A DNA stretch of 64,000 nt from Clostridium kluyveri DSM 555 (lineage in GTDB: Bacteria > Bacillota > Clostridia > Clostridiales > Clostridiaceae): positions 744,001-808,000 of the forward strand of contig NC_009706.1 of NCBI RefSeq assembly GCF_000016505.1. Reading direction: 5' to 3'. This document shows, piece by piece, positions 8,529 to 17,232 of this stretch. A model generated the notes under the pieces. It saw only the letters and a list, made by a program, of their open reading frames with translations, was not told the origin of the DNA and made no database searches. Numbering within the stretch: position 1 is the stretch's first letter; each line of letters starts with the position of its first letter. Made by a program: the position numbers and the translations under genes.

Positions 8529-9671
8529 ATGGATACTAAAAAATTTCTTAATTTATTAAAAAAAATAGAAGGACCTAAATTGGATTTTAAGCAGTGTATA
8601 AATATAGATAGTGATGGTGGAAAAAAGGAGTTAGCTAAAGATGTATGTGCCATAGCTAATTCTAGAGGGGGAAGAGGTTATCTCATAATAGGGGTTGAAG
8701 ATAAAACAAAAAAAATACTTGGTATAGGTGAAGCAAATTTTGATGAGGAAAAAATACAGCAGATAATAAGTTCCAGAATAGATCCTCCTATACCAATTTC
8801 CTTGGAAATTTTTAAATATGAAGGTGAAAAAATAGCCATTATAACTATATACGATGGCCCTCAAAAACCCTATCAGATGAGGGACAATGGTTCTTTTTAT
8901 ATAAGAAGGGGATCTACAAACGATACTATGCGCAAGCAAGAAATAGTTTCTGCACTTGAAGAAAATCTCAGCATAAGTATAGAATCATGTCCCATACCCC
9001 GTAGTAATTTGAATTGCATAGATAGTGAACTGGTAAATAAATATTTTTCATTTCAAGGAATAAATGTGACAGATGAAAATAAACTAGAATTAATGGAGAA
9101 TACTTCAATAGTATATATGGATAAAGATTCAGGAAAATATATGGCAACTTTAGGAGGATTATTAATTTTTTCTAAGAACAATAATGTATATATACCTCAT
9201 AATATGATAAGAATAGTTAATAAGGTTAATAAAGATTTGAGTCCAATTAGTATAATCCAAGGTGATCTTATATCTATAATGGATAAAACAGAAAGTGTGA
9301 TAGAAAAAATTATAACTGCAAAATCCTATCCTCTAGGATTTGTAAATGAAGGAATAAGAGATGCAATAATATATAGAGATTATTCTGATTTTTATAGAGC
9401 TATAGAAGTTATTATAGATTTTAACAGTATAATAGTTACAGGACCAGGCATTTTGGAGCATAAAAGAAATAAAAATGAATATAACTACATGAAAAGAAAT
9501 ATGTGGGTATATGAAAAGATAATTGCACTAGATACAAAGAAAAGGCTTATAAGAACTTCCACGGGATTAAATAAAATGAAAAAGGTATTTAAAAATACAG
9601 TTAAATTCATAAACTCTATAAAAAATAATGATTTTAAAATTATTTATCCTGGGATTAAGAAATTTAAATAG
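8529..9671 (+). CDS. AlbA_2 (Schlafen-type) domain protein, RNA/DNA-binding
   Basis: The 380-residue protein has an N-terminal AlbA_2 domain (residues about 10-125): KLDFKQ, DVCAIANSRGGRGYLIIGVED and FYIRRGSTNDTM, the pattern of the 'putative DNA binding / ATP-dependent helicase-related' family. The rest, with FSKNNNVYIPHNMIRIVNK and GFVNEGIRDAIIYRDYSDF, resembles the C-terminal part of these transcriptional-regulator-like proteins. Substrate and targets are unknown; some relatives sit in defence or stress loci. The start ATG at 8529 follows TTGAGGTTATTTTT, a modest ribosome site. It appears monocistronic. Confidence 0.75.
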   Translation: MDTKKFLNLLKKIEGPKLDFKQCINIDSDGGKKELAKDVCAIANSRGGRGYLIIGVEDKTKKILGIGEANFDEEKIQQIISSRIDPPIPISLEIFKYEGEKIAIITIYDGPQKPYQMRDNGSFYIRRGSTNDTMRKQEIVSALEENLSISIESCPIPRSNLNCIDSELVNKYFSFQGINVTDENKLELMENTSIVYMDKDSGKYMATLGGLLIFSKNNNVYIPHNMIRIVNKVNKDLSPISIIQGDLISIMDKTESVIEKIITAKSYPLGFVNEGIRDAIIYRDYSDFYRAIEVIIDFNSIIVTGPGILEHKRNKNEYNYMKRNMWVYEKIIALDTKKRLIRTSTGLNKMKKVFKNTVKFINSIKNNDFKIIYPGIKKFK

Positions 9672-9827
9672 AAAATTTTATTTTAAGAAAAATGTAAAAA
9701 TATGTAATGATTTTTTTAAAAGAATTTCTCATTTATATGTTGAAAAAATATTCTGAACATTATATAATTTAAATATAATTTGATTATGAGAATGGCACCT
9801 ATGTATTAAATTAAAGGGGTGGTAAAA

Positions 9828-10241
9828 ATGATTAATGTATTCTGCAGTAAAAGAGGTTCAGGGAAGACTAAGGAGTTAATTAATTTGGCCAATGAAAAGG
9901 CAATGATAGGAAGGGGGCATGTTGTATATATAGACGATGATAAAGGACCTATGTGTCAATTAAATAGGGAAATTAGGTTTGTAGTAACAAGCGATTTTAA
10001 ATTAAGAAAAATGGAAAGCTTTTATGGTTTTTTGTGTGGCATACTTTCAAAAGATTATGATATTGATACGATTTTTGTAGATGGATTACTCAATATTATA
10101 GATGAAAATCTTGAAAATGTGTCACATTTGTTTTATAATATTGAAAAATTAGCAGAGGAATATAATGTGGATTTTTATATAAGTGTAAATGAGGATGAAG
10201 GAAAAATGCCTCAATTCATAATGAAGTATGTAGCAGCATAA
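9828..10241 (+). CDS. P-loop NTPase-like protein of unknown role
   Basis: About 137 residues starting with a Walker A, FCSKRGSGKTKEL, followed by YIDDDKGPMCQL and a hydrophobic strand TIFVDGL that could be Walker B. The fold looks like a small ATPase of the AAA/KAP-like or thymidine-kinase-like type found in Clostridia, but I do not recognise a named family. GTG at 9819 opens the frame, yet AAAGGGGTGG sits just before ATG 9828, which is preferred. Possibly a single-gene unit, as a terminator follows at 10302-10325. Confidence 0.65.
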   Translation: MINVFCSKRGSGKTKELINLANEKAMIGRGHVVYIDDDKGPMCQLNREIRFVVTSDFKLRKMESFYGFLCGILSKDYDIDTIFVDGLLNIIDENLENVSHLFYNIEKLAEEYNVDFYISVNEDEGKMPQFIMKYVAA

Positions 10242-10301
10242 TTAATGCTGACATAGGCAGTTATGTTATTAATTAGAAAATAATGGTGATTTTATATATT
10301 C

Positions 10302-10325
10302 AAGACTGGAAACCTTTCCAGTCTT
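10302..10325 (+). terminator. intrinsic terminator after the P-loop gene
   Basis: Perfect 10-bp stem (10302-10311 with 10316-10325), 4-nt loop, followed by AAAATTTTA. It separates the P-loop gene from tyrS. Confidence 0.75.
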
Positions 10326-10444
10326 AAAATTTTACTTAATATGAAATTTCAGTAAAGGCGATTATAGGTTGATAAAAAGAAGGTTTAAATATATACTATA
10401 ACTTATAACAACTGTGCTAGTTATTTGAAAGGTAGGGATACAAG

Positions 10445-11665
10445 TTGGCTAACGTTTATGACATATTATTAGAACGTGGTTACATAAAACAAATTACTCA
10501 TGAAGATGAAGTAAGAGAATTATTAGGAAAGGAAAAGGTAACATTTTATATAGGATTTGATCCTACAGCAGATAGTTTGCATATAGGACATTTTCTACAG
10601 ATGATGGTTATGTCCCATATGCAAAAAGCAGGGCATAAACCTATAGCTTTGCTTGGGGGAGGAACTGCAATGATTGGTGATCCCACAGGAAAGACTGATA
10701 TGAGAAAAATGTTATCACGAGAACAGATACAGCATAATGCTGATTGTTTTAAAAAGCAGTTTTCTAAGTTTATAGATTTTGAAGATGAAAAAGCTATAAT
10801 GGCAAATAACGCAGATTGGCTTATGAATTTAAATTATGTTAATTTTCTGAGAGAAATAGGGGTGCATTTTTCTGTAAATAAAATGCTTACGGCGGAATGC
10901 TTTAAGCAGAGAATGGAAAAAGGATTAACTTTTCTTGAATTTAATTATATGTTAATGCAGGGATATGACTTTTTAGAATTAAACAGAAGATACGGATGTA
11001 CATTCCAAATGGGAGGAGACGACCAGTGGGCAAATATAATAGCAGGGGTAAATCTGATTAGAAAAAAGGAGAGAAAACCTGCTTTTGGAATGACTTTTAC
11101 ACTTTTAACCAAAAGTGACGGCAAGAAGATGGGAAAAACTGAAGGAGGAGCTATATGGCTGGATAAGGAAAAAACATCTCCTTATGACTTCTATCAGTAT
11201 TGGAGAAATGTAGATGATGCAGATGTGGAAAAATGCCTTTTGCTTTTAACTTTTCTTCCTATGGATGAGGTAAAAAGACTGTCATCTCTTCCAGGAGAAA
11301 AAATAAATGAGGCTAAAAAAGTACTTGCCTATGAGGTTACTAAAATTATACATGGTGAGAAAGAGGCTCAAATGGCTAAAGAAGCGGCAGAAGCTTTATT
11401 TTCTGGAGGAGAAAGCTTAAATAATGTACCAACCATAGAATTGGATGAGAGTAGTTTAGGATGCTCTGTAGTTGAATTATTGGTTGATATTCACATATTA
11501 CCGTCAAAAAGTGAAGCAAGAAGACTTATAAAACAAAATGGACTTACTATAAATGGTGAAAAAGTAACGGATTCAGAGCTAAAGGTTACAAAGGACCATT
11601 TTAAAAATGGAGAATTGCTTATAAGGAGAGGTAAGAAAAATTATAATAGAATTATAATTAAGTAA
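10445..11665 (+). CDS. tyrS: tyrosyl-tRNA synthetase
   Basis: Class I aminoacyl-tRNA synthetase that charges tRNA-Tyr. The HIGH motif appears as SLHIGH (within [15 protein letters not shown]), the KMSKS-type loop as [10 protein letters not shown], and the tyrosine/ATP pocket as QGYDFLELN and [12 protein letters not shown]-terminal S4 RNA-binding domain begins about residue 345 ([15 protein letters not shown]). The length of 406 is normal. The start is TTG at 10445, with an AAGGTAGGG ribosome site. Unlike many clostridial tyrS genes, no T-box sequence is present in the leader between 10326 and 10444. Confidence 0.96.
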   Translation: MANVYDILLERGYIKQITHEDEVRELLGKEKVTFYIGFDPTADSLHIGHFLQMMVMSHMQKAGHKPIALLGGGTAMIGDPTGKTDMRKMLSREQIQHNADCFKKQFSKFIDFEDEKAIMANNADWLMNLNYVNFLREIGVHFSVNKMLTAECFKQRMEKGLTFLEFNYMLMQGYDFLELNRRYGCTFQMGGDDQWANIIAGVNLIRKKERKPAFGMTFTLLTKSDGKKMGKTEGGAIWLDKEKTSPYDFYQYWRNVDDADVEKCLLLLTFLPMDEVKRLSSLPGEKINEAKKVLAYEVTKIIHGEKEAQMAKEAAEALFSGGESLNNVPTIELDESSLGCSVVELLVDIHILPSKSEARRLIKQNGLTINGEKVTDSELKVTKDHFKNGELLIRRGKKNYNRIIIK

Positions 11666-11689
11666 AATAATTAAATATGTAAAGTCTAT

Positions 11690-11746
11690 AAGGCTGTTTT
11701 TATAAATTAAAGGTGAGTGTGCCTATTAAGTTATAAAAACAGTCTT
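11690..11746. terminator. long hairpin terminator between tyrS and rimI
   Basis: A 16-bp stem (11690-11705 with 11731-11746, one G-T wobble) closes a 25-nt loop between convergent genes. Its A/T flanks suit termination in both directions. Confidence 0.7.
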
Positions 11747-11751
11747 ATATT

Positions 11752-12201
11752 TTAAATATGATATTTCCACATTATTATAGCATCTTCTTTGTTATCTCCA
11801 TAGTATTCTCTTCTTATACCGGATTCTATAAAACCATATTTTTTATAAAGGTTTTGGGCTACTATATTGGATTTTCTAACTTCTAAAGTCATACTGTTCA
11901 TAGATTCAATTTTACAGATTTCTATTAGGGATTCAAGGAGCAGATTTCCCGCACCTATTCCTCTGTATTTTGGATGAACGGCTACAGTGGTTATATGTCC
12001 TTCATCTAATATGAGCCACATACCCGCATAACCAATAATGAATTCAGATTTTTTAGCTATAATATATCGGGCCAGAGTATTACCTTCAATTTCTTTTTTA
12101 AAGGATTCACGACTCCAGGGTACAGGAAAACATAAATTATCTATTAAAAGGATTCTGTCAATATGTTCTAATTTTAAAGAAGATATTTCTATGTCATTCA
12201 T
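11752..12201 (-). CDS. rimI: ribosomal-protein-alanine N-acetyltransferase-like GNAT protein
   Basis: GNAT acetyltransferase of 149 residues. The acetyl-CoA-binding region is TVAVHPKYRGIGAGNLLL; the C-terminal NLYKKYGFIESGIRREYY block is typical of RimI, and the N-terminal DNLCFPVPWSRESF also fits. RimI acetylates the N-terminal Ala of protein S18 in E. coli. It overlaps tsaB by 8 bases, has no good ribosome site of its own, and is therefore probably translated by coupling. The tsaE-tsaB-rimI order is standard in Firmicutes. Confidence 0.9.
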   Translation of the reverse strand: MNDIEISSLKLEHIDRILLIDNLCFPVPWSRESFKKEIEGNTLARYIIAKKSEFIIGYAGMWLILDEGHITTVAVHPKYRGIGAGNLLLESLIEICKIESMNSMTLEVRKSNIVAQNLYKKYGFIESGIRREYYGDNKEDAIIMWKYHI

Positions 12202-12907
12202 TTCTACAAGACTCCAATTTTTTTTCGTATTCTCTTTCAGCTTGTGACTTTCTCAAGTAAAAAGGGGCAAAATTATATATATTATCTTCTATGCCTGAAT
12301 TCAATAGATGTAAGCCTAATTCACCAAGTGAAGAAGCTTTTACCGCATTTAAACTTATGGGGGCAAAGCTGGGATTTTTTACTTTTGAAATCAATATATC
12401 CTTGAATTTTGGAACAGCATCTCCTATAAAACATACAGGTTGGTGATACTTATTTACAAGTTCAATTAAGTCATTGATGGATACAGCCATATAATCAGTT
12501 ATAATATCCAATTTATTATGAACAAATCTATATAGTGCAGTATATACATTTTCTCTTAATGCATCTAATATAGGACATATAATCCCCGGAGTATAGCACA
12601 AACTATATGCAAGAGCATCTAGTGAAGAAACTCCCACAAAAGGTTTACCAGTACCTTGACTTAGTCCTTTAATAACGGAGGCCCCAATTCTGAGACCAGT
12701 AAAGGAACCTGGACCTTTAGATACTACAAAACCGTCTAGAGAAGTGACATCCGTGTTTAAATTTTTTAAAAGTATATCTATTGTAGGCATAATAATTGTT
12801 GAATGTTGTTTTTTACAGTTTAAAGTAATTTCACCTAACAATTTGTAATCATCTAATAGGGCACAAGTTGCTGATTCAGTAGAAGAATCTAAACTCAATA
12901 TTTTCAT
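12194..12907 (-). CDS. tsaB: tRNA threonylcarbamoyladenosine biosynthesis protein TsaB
   Basis: ASKHA-fold partner of TsaD in the complex that makes N6-threonylcarbamoyladenosine at position 37 of ANN-decoding tRNAs. The 237 residues start MKILSLDSSTESATCAL; the diagnostic block is VSKGPGSFTGLRIGASVIKG. It starts at ATG 12907, four bases after tsaE stops, with AAGGAG upstream inside the tsaE end. Co-directional tsaE and rimI support the call. TsaD is not in the window. Confidence 0.94.
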   Translation of the reverse strand: MKILSLDSSTESATCALLDDYKLLGEITLNCKKQHSTIIMPTIDILLKNLNTDVTSLDGFVVSKGPGSFTGLRIGASVIKGLSQGTGKPFVGVSSLDALAYSLCYTPGIICPILDALRENVYTALYRFVHNKLDIITDYMAVSINDLIELVNKYHQPVCFIGDAVPKFKDILISKVKNPSFAPISLNAVKASSLGELGLHLLNSGIEDNIYNFAPFYLRKSQAEREYEKKLESCRNE

Positions 12908-12911
12908 GTTA

Positions 12912-13367
12912 TCATTTTAACTCCTTTATATAATCATATCTGCTGCCATGATATTCTATGGTTATTTTTCTCCCATTGGGATTTTCTTCAGGTAATTTAT
13001 AGATATTTATGTATATATGTTCCTCTGGTATTAGTTCATCAATATAATTAGCCCATTCTATAATATTTACAGCATTACTATAAATATACTCATCAAATCC
13101 TAAAGAGAGGAGGTCCTCTATATCGTTAACTCTATATACATCAAAATGATGGAGTTTCAGTCTGCCTCTATATTCATTTACTATTGTAAAAGTAGGACTT
13201 GTTATAGGTTCTTTTATTTCAAGTCCCTTTGCTATTCCTTTAGCAAAATAGGTTTTTCCAGTACCTAAATCACCAATGAGACAAATTACATCACCAGGAT
13301 TTAATAGATTACCTAATTTTTCACCCAGTTTTACAGTATCTTCAACACTGTTTAAAGTAAATTCCAC
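12912..13367 (-). CDS. tsaE: tRNA threonylcarbamoyladenosine biosynthesis ATPase TsaE
   Basis: Small P-loop ATPase (151 residues) that powers the TsaB-TsaD complex in t6A synthesis. Walker A is GDLGTGKT; the family blocks PITSPTFTIVNEY and HFDVYRV are intact, and IIEWANY is present. It starts at GTG 13367 behind CGAGGTG with 7-base spacing. First gene of the tsaE-tsaB-rimI operon; a promoter probably lies in the short gap to the upstream HD-domain gene, or the two are co-transcribed. Confidence 0.94.
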   Translation of the reverse strand: MEFTLNSVEDTVKLGEKLGNLLNPGDVICLIGDLGTGKTYFAKGIAKGLEIKEPITSPTFTIVNEYRGRLKLHHFDVYRVNDIEDLLSLGFDEYIYSNAVNIIEWANYIDELIPEEHIYINIYKLPEENPNGRKITIEYHGSRYDYIKELK

Positions 13368-13404
13368 ATTAATTCACCTCGAAATATTTTCTGTAAAGTA
13401 AATA

Positions 13405-14706
13405 TTAAACTATATTTTTATGGGTATTGGAAGCTGCGGTGTATTCCTTGGGACAATTTAAAGAATATATGGTTTCTTTTAAATGTCCAAGTGCAACAGC
13501 ACATATAAAACCACCAGATACCATCTCATCCATTATATTAAATACATTATTAATATTCAATCCTTTGCGATAAGGTCTGTCTTCTGTAAGCGCCTGATAT
13601 ATATCGCATACTGCCATAATTCGAGATTCTTCAGAGAGCTCATTTGCTTTTAATCCCCGTGGATAACCTTGACCATTTAGTTTTTCATGATGATTGGATG
13701 CCCATTCACTTATATTGGGGATATCCTCTATTCTATCTAAGATGATTTTAGTATAGTAGGCATGAGATTTTATTATACCAAACTCCTGTGAGGTCAAAGG
13801 ACCATTTTTATCAAGTATATTAAGGGGAATGGCTAATTTCCCAATGTCATGTAATAATCCTGCAATTTTCATTTCACAGCATTTTTCACCTGTATACCCT
13901 CGGAATTTTGAAACTGTATAAGCCAGGTTTGCTATGCCTTTGGAATGGATTGCAGTAAATTTACTTTTATTATCTATTATATTTGCAAATATTTCAGATA
14001 TTTGCTCAAATTCCTTTATATCCATAAATATATTCAATTCAGGTTGAATTTTATCTAATATAAACTCAGCAAAAGATATATTTTCAACATTAAGCCAGAA
14101 AATATCTCTGGAAGCGTTTTTTAAAAAAGCAGTTACAAGTTTTTCAGAGAAGATTTTATTACAATTGTTTTTGACCCATTTTATAATTCTATCTCTTTGT
14201 TTAAAGTTCGATATATTTTCATCATATAGTAATTCTATTAAATCAGCTATTCTTATTACTTGACTTTCTATAGGGATATTATCTTTTTCTAAATTCATGG
14301 CACCGCTGCCATCAAAATTTTCATGATGATATAATATTATATTTGATAAATCACAAAAATAGGGAAAGGATTTAGTTATATTAGTACCAGTTTCACAATG
14401 ATTTTTTATAAATGAATTGGCAGAATGACTCTTAGAGAGACAAGTTGTAGCACCTATATCATGTAATAAGGCCGATATATAGATTTGTTTTTTACTTTTT
14501 TCATTTAAATTTAATTGATTGGAAATCTCTAGTGCTATATAGGTAGTTCGTAGTGAGTGATGCATAAATGTATGGTCTGAATAATTCACATTAGTTATAT
14601 CCTCAATTACAGCATCATGACCACAATCATCGTATTTGGAGCTTGCTTGAGCTAGGTCCAGTGCTATTGACATAGCTCTTATGGTTTTATCCATACTAAT
14701 TTTCAT
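13405..14706 (-). CDS. tandem HD/HD-GYP domain protein
   Basis: 433 residues with two HD domains in tandem. The first (about 45-180) has LLHDIGATTC and HHENFDGSGAM: it keeps the HD pair but lacks the following Lys and the GYP triplet. The second (about 255-410) has LLHDIGKLAIP and HHEKLNGQGYPRG, a complete HD-GYP core, then VCDIYQALTEDRPYRKG. The second domain is a likely c-di-GMP phosphodiesterase; the first is probably regulatory (inference). No membrane segment. ATG 14706 follows GGGAGG. It lies upstream of tsaE on the same strand with a 37-bp gap. Confidence 0.82.
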   Translation of the reverse strand: MKISMDKTIRAMSIALDLAQASSKYDDCGHDAVIEDITNVNYSDHTFMHHSLRTTYIALEISNQLNLNEKSKKQIYISALLHDIGATTCLSKSHSANSFIKNHCETGTNITKSFPYFCDLSNIILYHHENFDGSGAMNLEKDNIPIESQVIRIADLIELLYDENISNFKQRDRIIKWVKNNCNKIFSEKLVTAFLKNASRDIFWLNVENISFAEFILDKIQPELNIFMDIKEFEQISEIFANIIDNKSKFTAIHSKGIANLAYTVSKFRGYTGEKCCEMKIAGLLHDIGKLAIPLNILDKNGPLTSQEFGIIKSHAYYTKIILDRIEDIPNISEWASNHHEKLNGQGYPRGLKANELSEESRIMAVCDIYQALTEDRPYRKGLNINNVFNIMDEMVSGGFICAVALGHLKETIYSLNCPKEYTAASNTHKNIV

Positions 14707-14979
14707 GGCTAAACCTCCCTTTAATAGTGGTTGTACATCTTCAAAGAAAAATTTATTAGTTGTTTTAAAAACGCCGCATATTATGCTTTATACCTAATTT
14801 TAACACAATAAAATGAACTGATAAACTATTATTATTTTAAGTATATGTAAAAATATAATAAATCAGTGTTTGCATTGTTAAATCACATTATGTAAAATAT
14901 ATTTGTTATGAATTAATATATAGTAAATATGAACAAAATGTGATAGATATATATTATTTTACATATGGAGGCGAGAGGA

Positions 14980-15909
14980 TTGAGGAAAATATTAACTTTG
15001 GTTATGCTTTCTTTCATATTGTTTTTTACTGCCTGTGGAGATAACAAAGACTATAAAGATTCAACTTATACCAATAAATTGGAAGTAAGAAAGGATATTC
15101 AATTAAATATAGAAACTACAGATAAACTTTTATACAATATGGTAAAATCCATAGTAGGGGATAGACATATAGTAGAATATATGTTTAATAATAGAGAAAG
15201 TGAGATAAGTTTTAAATTTACTGAAGATAGTATAAATAACATATCCAAAAAAGATTTATTTTTTTATGTAGGAGCAGGTTTTGAGCCCTGGATAGATAAT
15301 TTTGTAGATAAATTAGATAAAAATAAAGTTGGTGTTATAAATGTTTCAAGAGGTATAGGATTATTATCCTATAATAAAATAGTAAAATATAACGATACCA
15401 CATTAAAGGATAACCCTTATTATTTTACTAATATTGATAATTACATGACAGCCCTTATGAATATAAGAAATGCAGTTCAAGACAAGGAGCCTAGAAATAG
15501 AGATTTCTATGAAAAAAACTTTTCTGAAGCTTTAAAAGTGTTAGAAACTTATAAAGAAAAGTTGAAATCAGTAGATAATGAACTAAGTAATTATGAGTTC
15601 ATCATAGTTGAAGATGAATTGAATTATTTTGTAAAGTATAATAATTTAAAGCTTGTAGATGTGGGATTGGGAGAAAACAATATAATTACATTGAGTTCAT
15701 CACAGCGGGAAAATTTACAACAGAAATCAAATCGTAATAATTTAATAATCCTTTATAATGACGACTCGGTTGTTAAAAATAATGAAGTATTGTTAAAGAA
15801 ATATAATATACCTGCTGTAAAGCTTCAAATTTACAATGGGGAGCTTAGTTATGAAGAAACTCTCACACATAATATTAGTGCATTGGAGAGTATATATAAA
15901 GCTCAATAA
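14980..15909 (+). CDS. ZnuA-like substrate-binding lipoprotein lacking the metal-ligand histidines
   Basis: A secreted lipoprotein: the N terminus is hydrophobic and ends FFTAC, a lipobox. The body aligns in pattern to the ZnuA/TroA family of Zn/Mn-binding proteins, for example DSINNISKKDLFFYVGAGFEPW. Yet the three usual ligand histidines look replaced: the PHxYEPTP-type site reads SEISFKFTED, the DPHxWLDP-type site reads DNPYYFTN, and the HDAF-type site reads VEDELNYF. No permease or ATPase gene adjoins it. The start is TTG at 14980, with GGAGG at 14967-14971; the upstream ATG at 14965 overlaps that site. About 309 residues. A metal-binding role is doubtful. Confidence 0.7.
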   Translation: MRKILTLVMLSFILFFTACGDNKDYKDSTYTNKLEVRKDIQLNIETTDKLLYNMVKSIVGDRHIVEYMFNNRESEISFKFTEDSINNISKKDLFFYVGAGFEPWIDNFVDKLDKNKVGVINVSRGIGLLSYNKIVKYNDTTLKDNPYYFTNIDNYMTALMNIRNAVQDKEPRNRDFYEKNFSEALKVLETYKEKLKSVDNELSNYEFIIVEDELNYFVKYNNLKLVDVGLGENNIITLSSSQRENLQQKSNRNNLIILYNDDSVVKNNEVLLKKYNIPAVKLQIYNGELSYEETLTHNISALESIYKAQ

Positions 15910-15999
15910 ATCTAAAACGTAAAATATCAATTTGTTCTATTTTATATTTTAAATAATAAACTGGTTAATGAAAATAGTTTATTTATAGAAAGGTATCTT

Positions 16000-16815
16000 A
16001 TGGGATATTATATTAAAGTAGAACCAAATGTAAAAGTTTATGTAGAAGATCTTAATCCTAAAGGAAAGCATACTATTTTATTTCTTCATGGATGGCCTGG
16101 AAGTCATGACCTATTTGAATATCAGTTTGATGAACTTCCCAAAAGGGGATATAGGTGTATCGGTGTGGATCAAAGAGGCTTTGGACAATCGGATAGGCCC
16201 TTTACAGGGTATGATTATGATAGATTATCAGATGATGTGCGAAATGTAGTGGAAGCACTCAAATTAAAAGATTTTACCCTAGGAGGTCATTCTACAGGAG
16301 GGGCAATAGCCGTTAGGTATATGGCAAGACATAAGGAATATGGAGTGGCAAGGCTTGCTCTCTTTGCAGCTGCTGTGCCCAGTCTCATCAGGCGGTCATA
16401 TTTTCCCTATGGTTTAACAAAACAAGCTGTAGAGGAAATAATTAAAGAAACATATAATGATCGTCCTAAAATGCTGAGGGGATTTGGAGATATGTTTTTT
16501 TTCGAGTATATTACGGGACCCTTTTCAGATTGGTTTTTTCAGCTGGGACTTCAGGCGGCGGGCTGGGCTACTGCGGCTGTAGCAAGGACATGGCTGGGTG
16601 AAGAGGAGTTGTTTTCCGATATGAAAAAAATAACGGTTCCTACATTGATTCTTCATGGTATTCACGATAAGGTTTGTTTATTTCCTCTGGCAGAAGCACA
16701 ACAAAAGGGTATTAAAAATTCCATACTTGTACCTTTTGCATACAGTGGACATGGACTATTTTATGATCAGCGTGATAAATTCAATAAGAAATTGATGGAG
16801 TTTATTAAAAGTTGA
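16000..16815 (+). CDS. alpha/beta-hydrolase (haloperoxidase/epoxide-hydrolase-like)
   Basis: 271 residues of the alpha/beta-hydrolase fold. The oxyanion turn is HGWPGS (about 30-35), the nucleophile elbow GHSTGG with Ser98, the acid in HGIHDKV near 227 and the histidine in SGHGLF near 251, so the triad is complete. The GVDQRGFGQSDRP block is typical of non-haem haloperoxidase and related esterases. The natural substrate is unknown. ATG 16000 follows AGAAAGG. A strong terminator follows, so it is probably a single-gene unit. Confidence 0.85.
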   Translation: MGYYIKVEPNVKVYVEDLNPKGKHTILFLHGWPGSHDLFEYQFDELPKRGYRCIGVDQRGFGQSDRPFTGYDYDRLSDDVRNVVEALKLKDFTLGGHSTGGAIAVRYMARHKEYGVARLALFAAAVPSLIRRSYFPYGLTKQAVEEIIKETYNDRPKMLRGFGDMFFFEYITGPFSDWFFQLGLQAAGWATAAVARTWLGEEELFSDMKKITVPTLILHGIHDKVCLFPLAEAQQKGIKNSILVPFAYSGHGLFYDQRDKFNKKLMEFIKS

Positions 16816-16862
16816 ACTGTTAAAAATAAATAATATTATTGAATACCATCCAGCTATCTGTA

Positions 16863-16904
16863 AATTTAAAAATCTGCACTACTTTATGTGCAGATTTTTA
16901 AATT
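16863..16904. terminator. intrinsic terminator after the hydrolase gene
   Basis: Perfect 17-bp inverted repeat (16863-16879 with 16888-16904) and 8-nt loop. The stem's own 3' arm contains TTTTT. Confidence 0.85.
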
Positions 16905-17232
16905 ACAAATTTTTACACAAATAATGCAGCATAATAAAAATTTTGTTAAAAATACTTTTATAACTTATATTTTAATGTTATACTAACATTTGTATTAAAA
17001 AATATAGCATAAGATATATATAATAGCTATTATTTAAAGAAATGGCATATTTAAGATATATAGTGTAATGAAAAAGGGAAGGGGTATAACTTTCTAATCT
17101 AAACTTGCACTATGTCATCAAGTCATCTATGTCACTTCATCAATTTATCGTAAAACAGTCATATAACTGTTTTATATATTTATATTTAATTATTCGAGAT
17201 ATATTAAAATTATTTAAGTAGGAGGTATAAAA
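16905..17232. other. gene-free leader of the glutamate-synthase-type gene
   Basis: About 330 bases, A/T rich. A 9-bp hairpin lies at 17151-17174 (AAAACAGT with ACTGTTTT, 6-nt loop) followed by A/T-only sequence. It could be an attenuator or an operator, but no known riboswitch class was recognised. Confidence 0.45.

Noticed and set aside
10326-10444. T-box before tyrS
   Set aside because: No AGGTGGTACCGCG-like box or terminator pair is present in the short leader.
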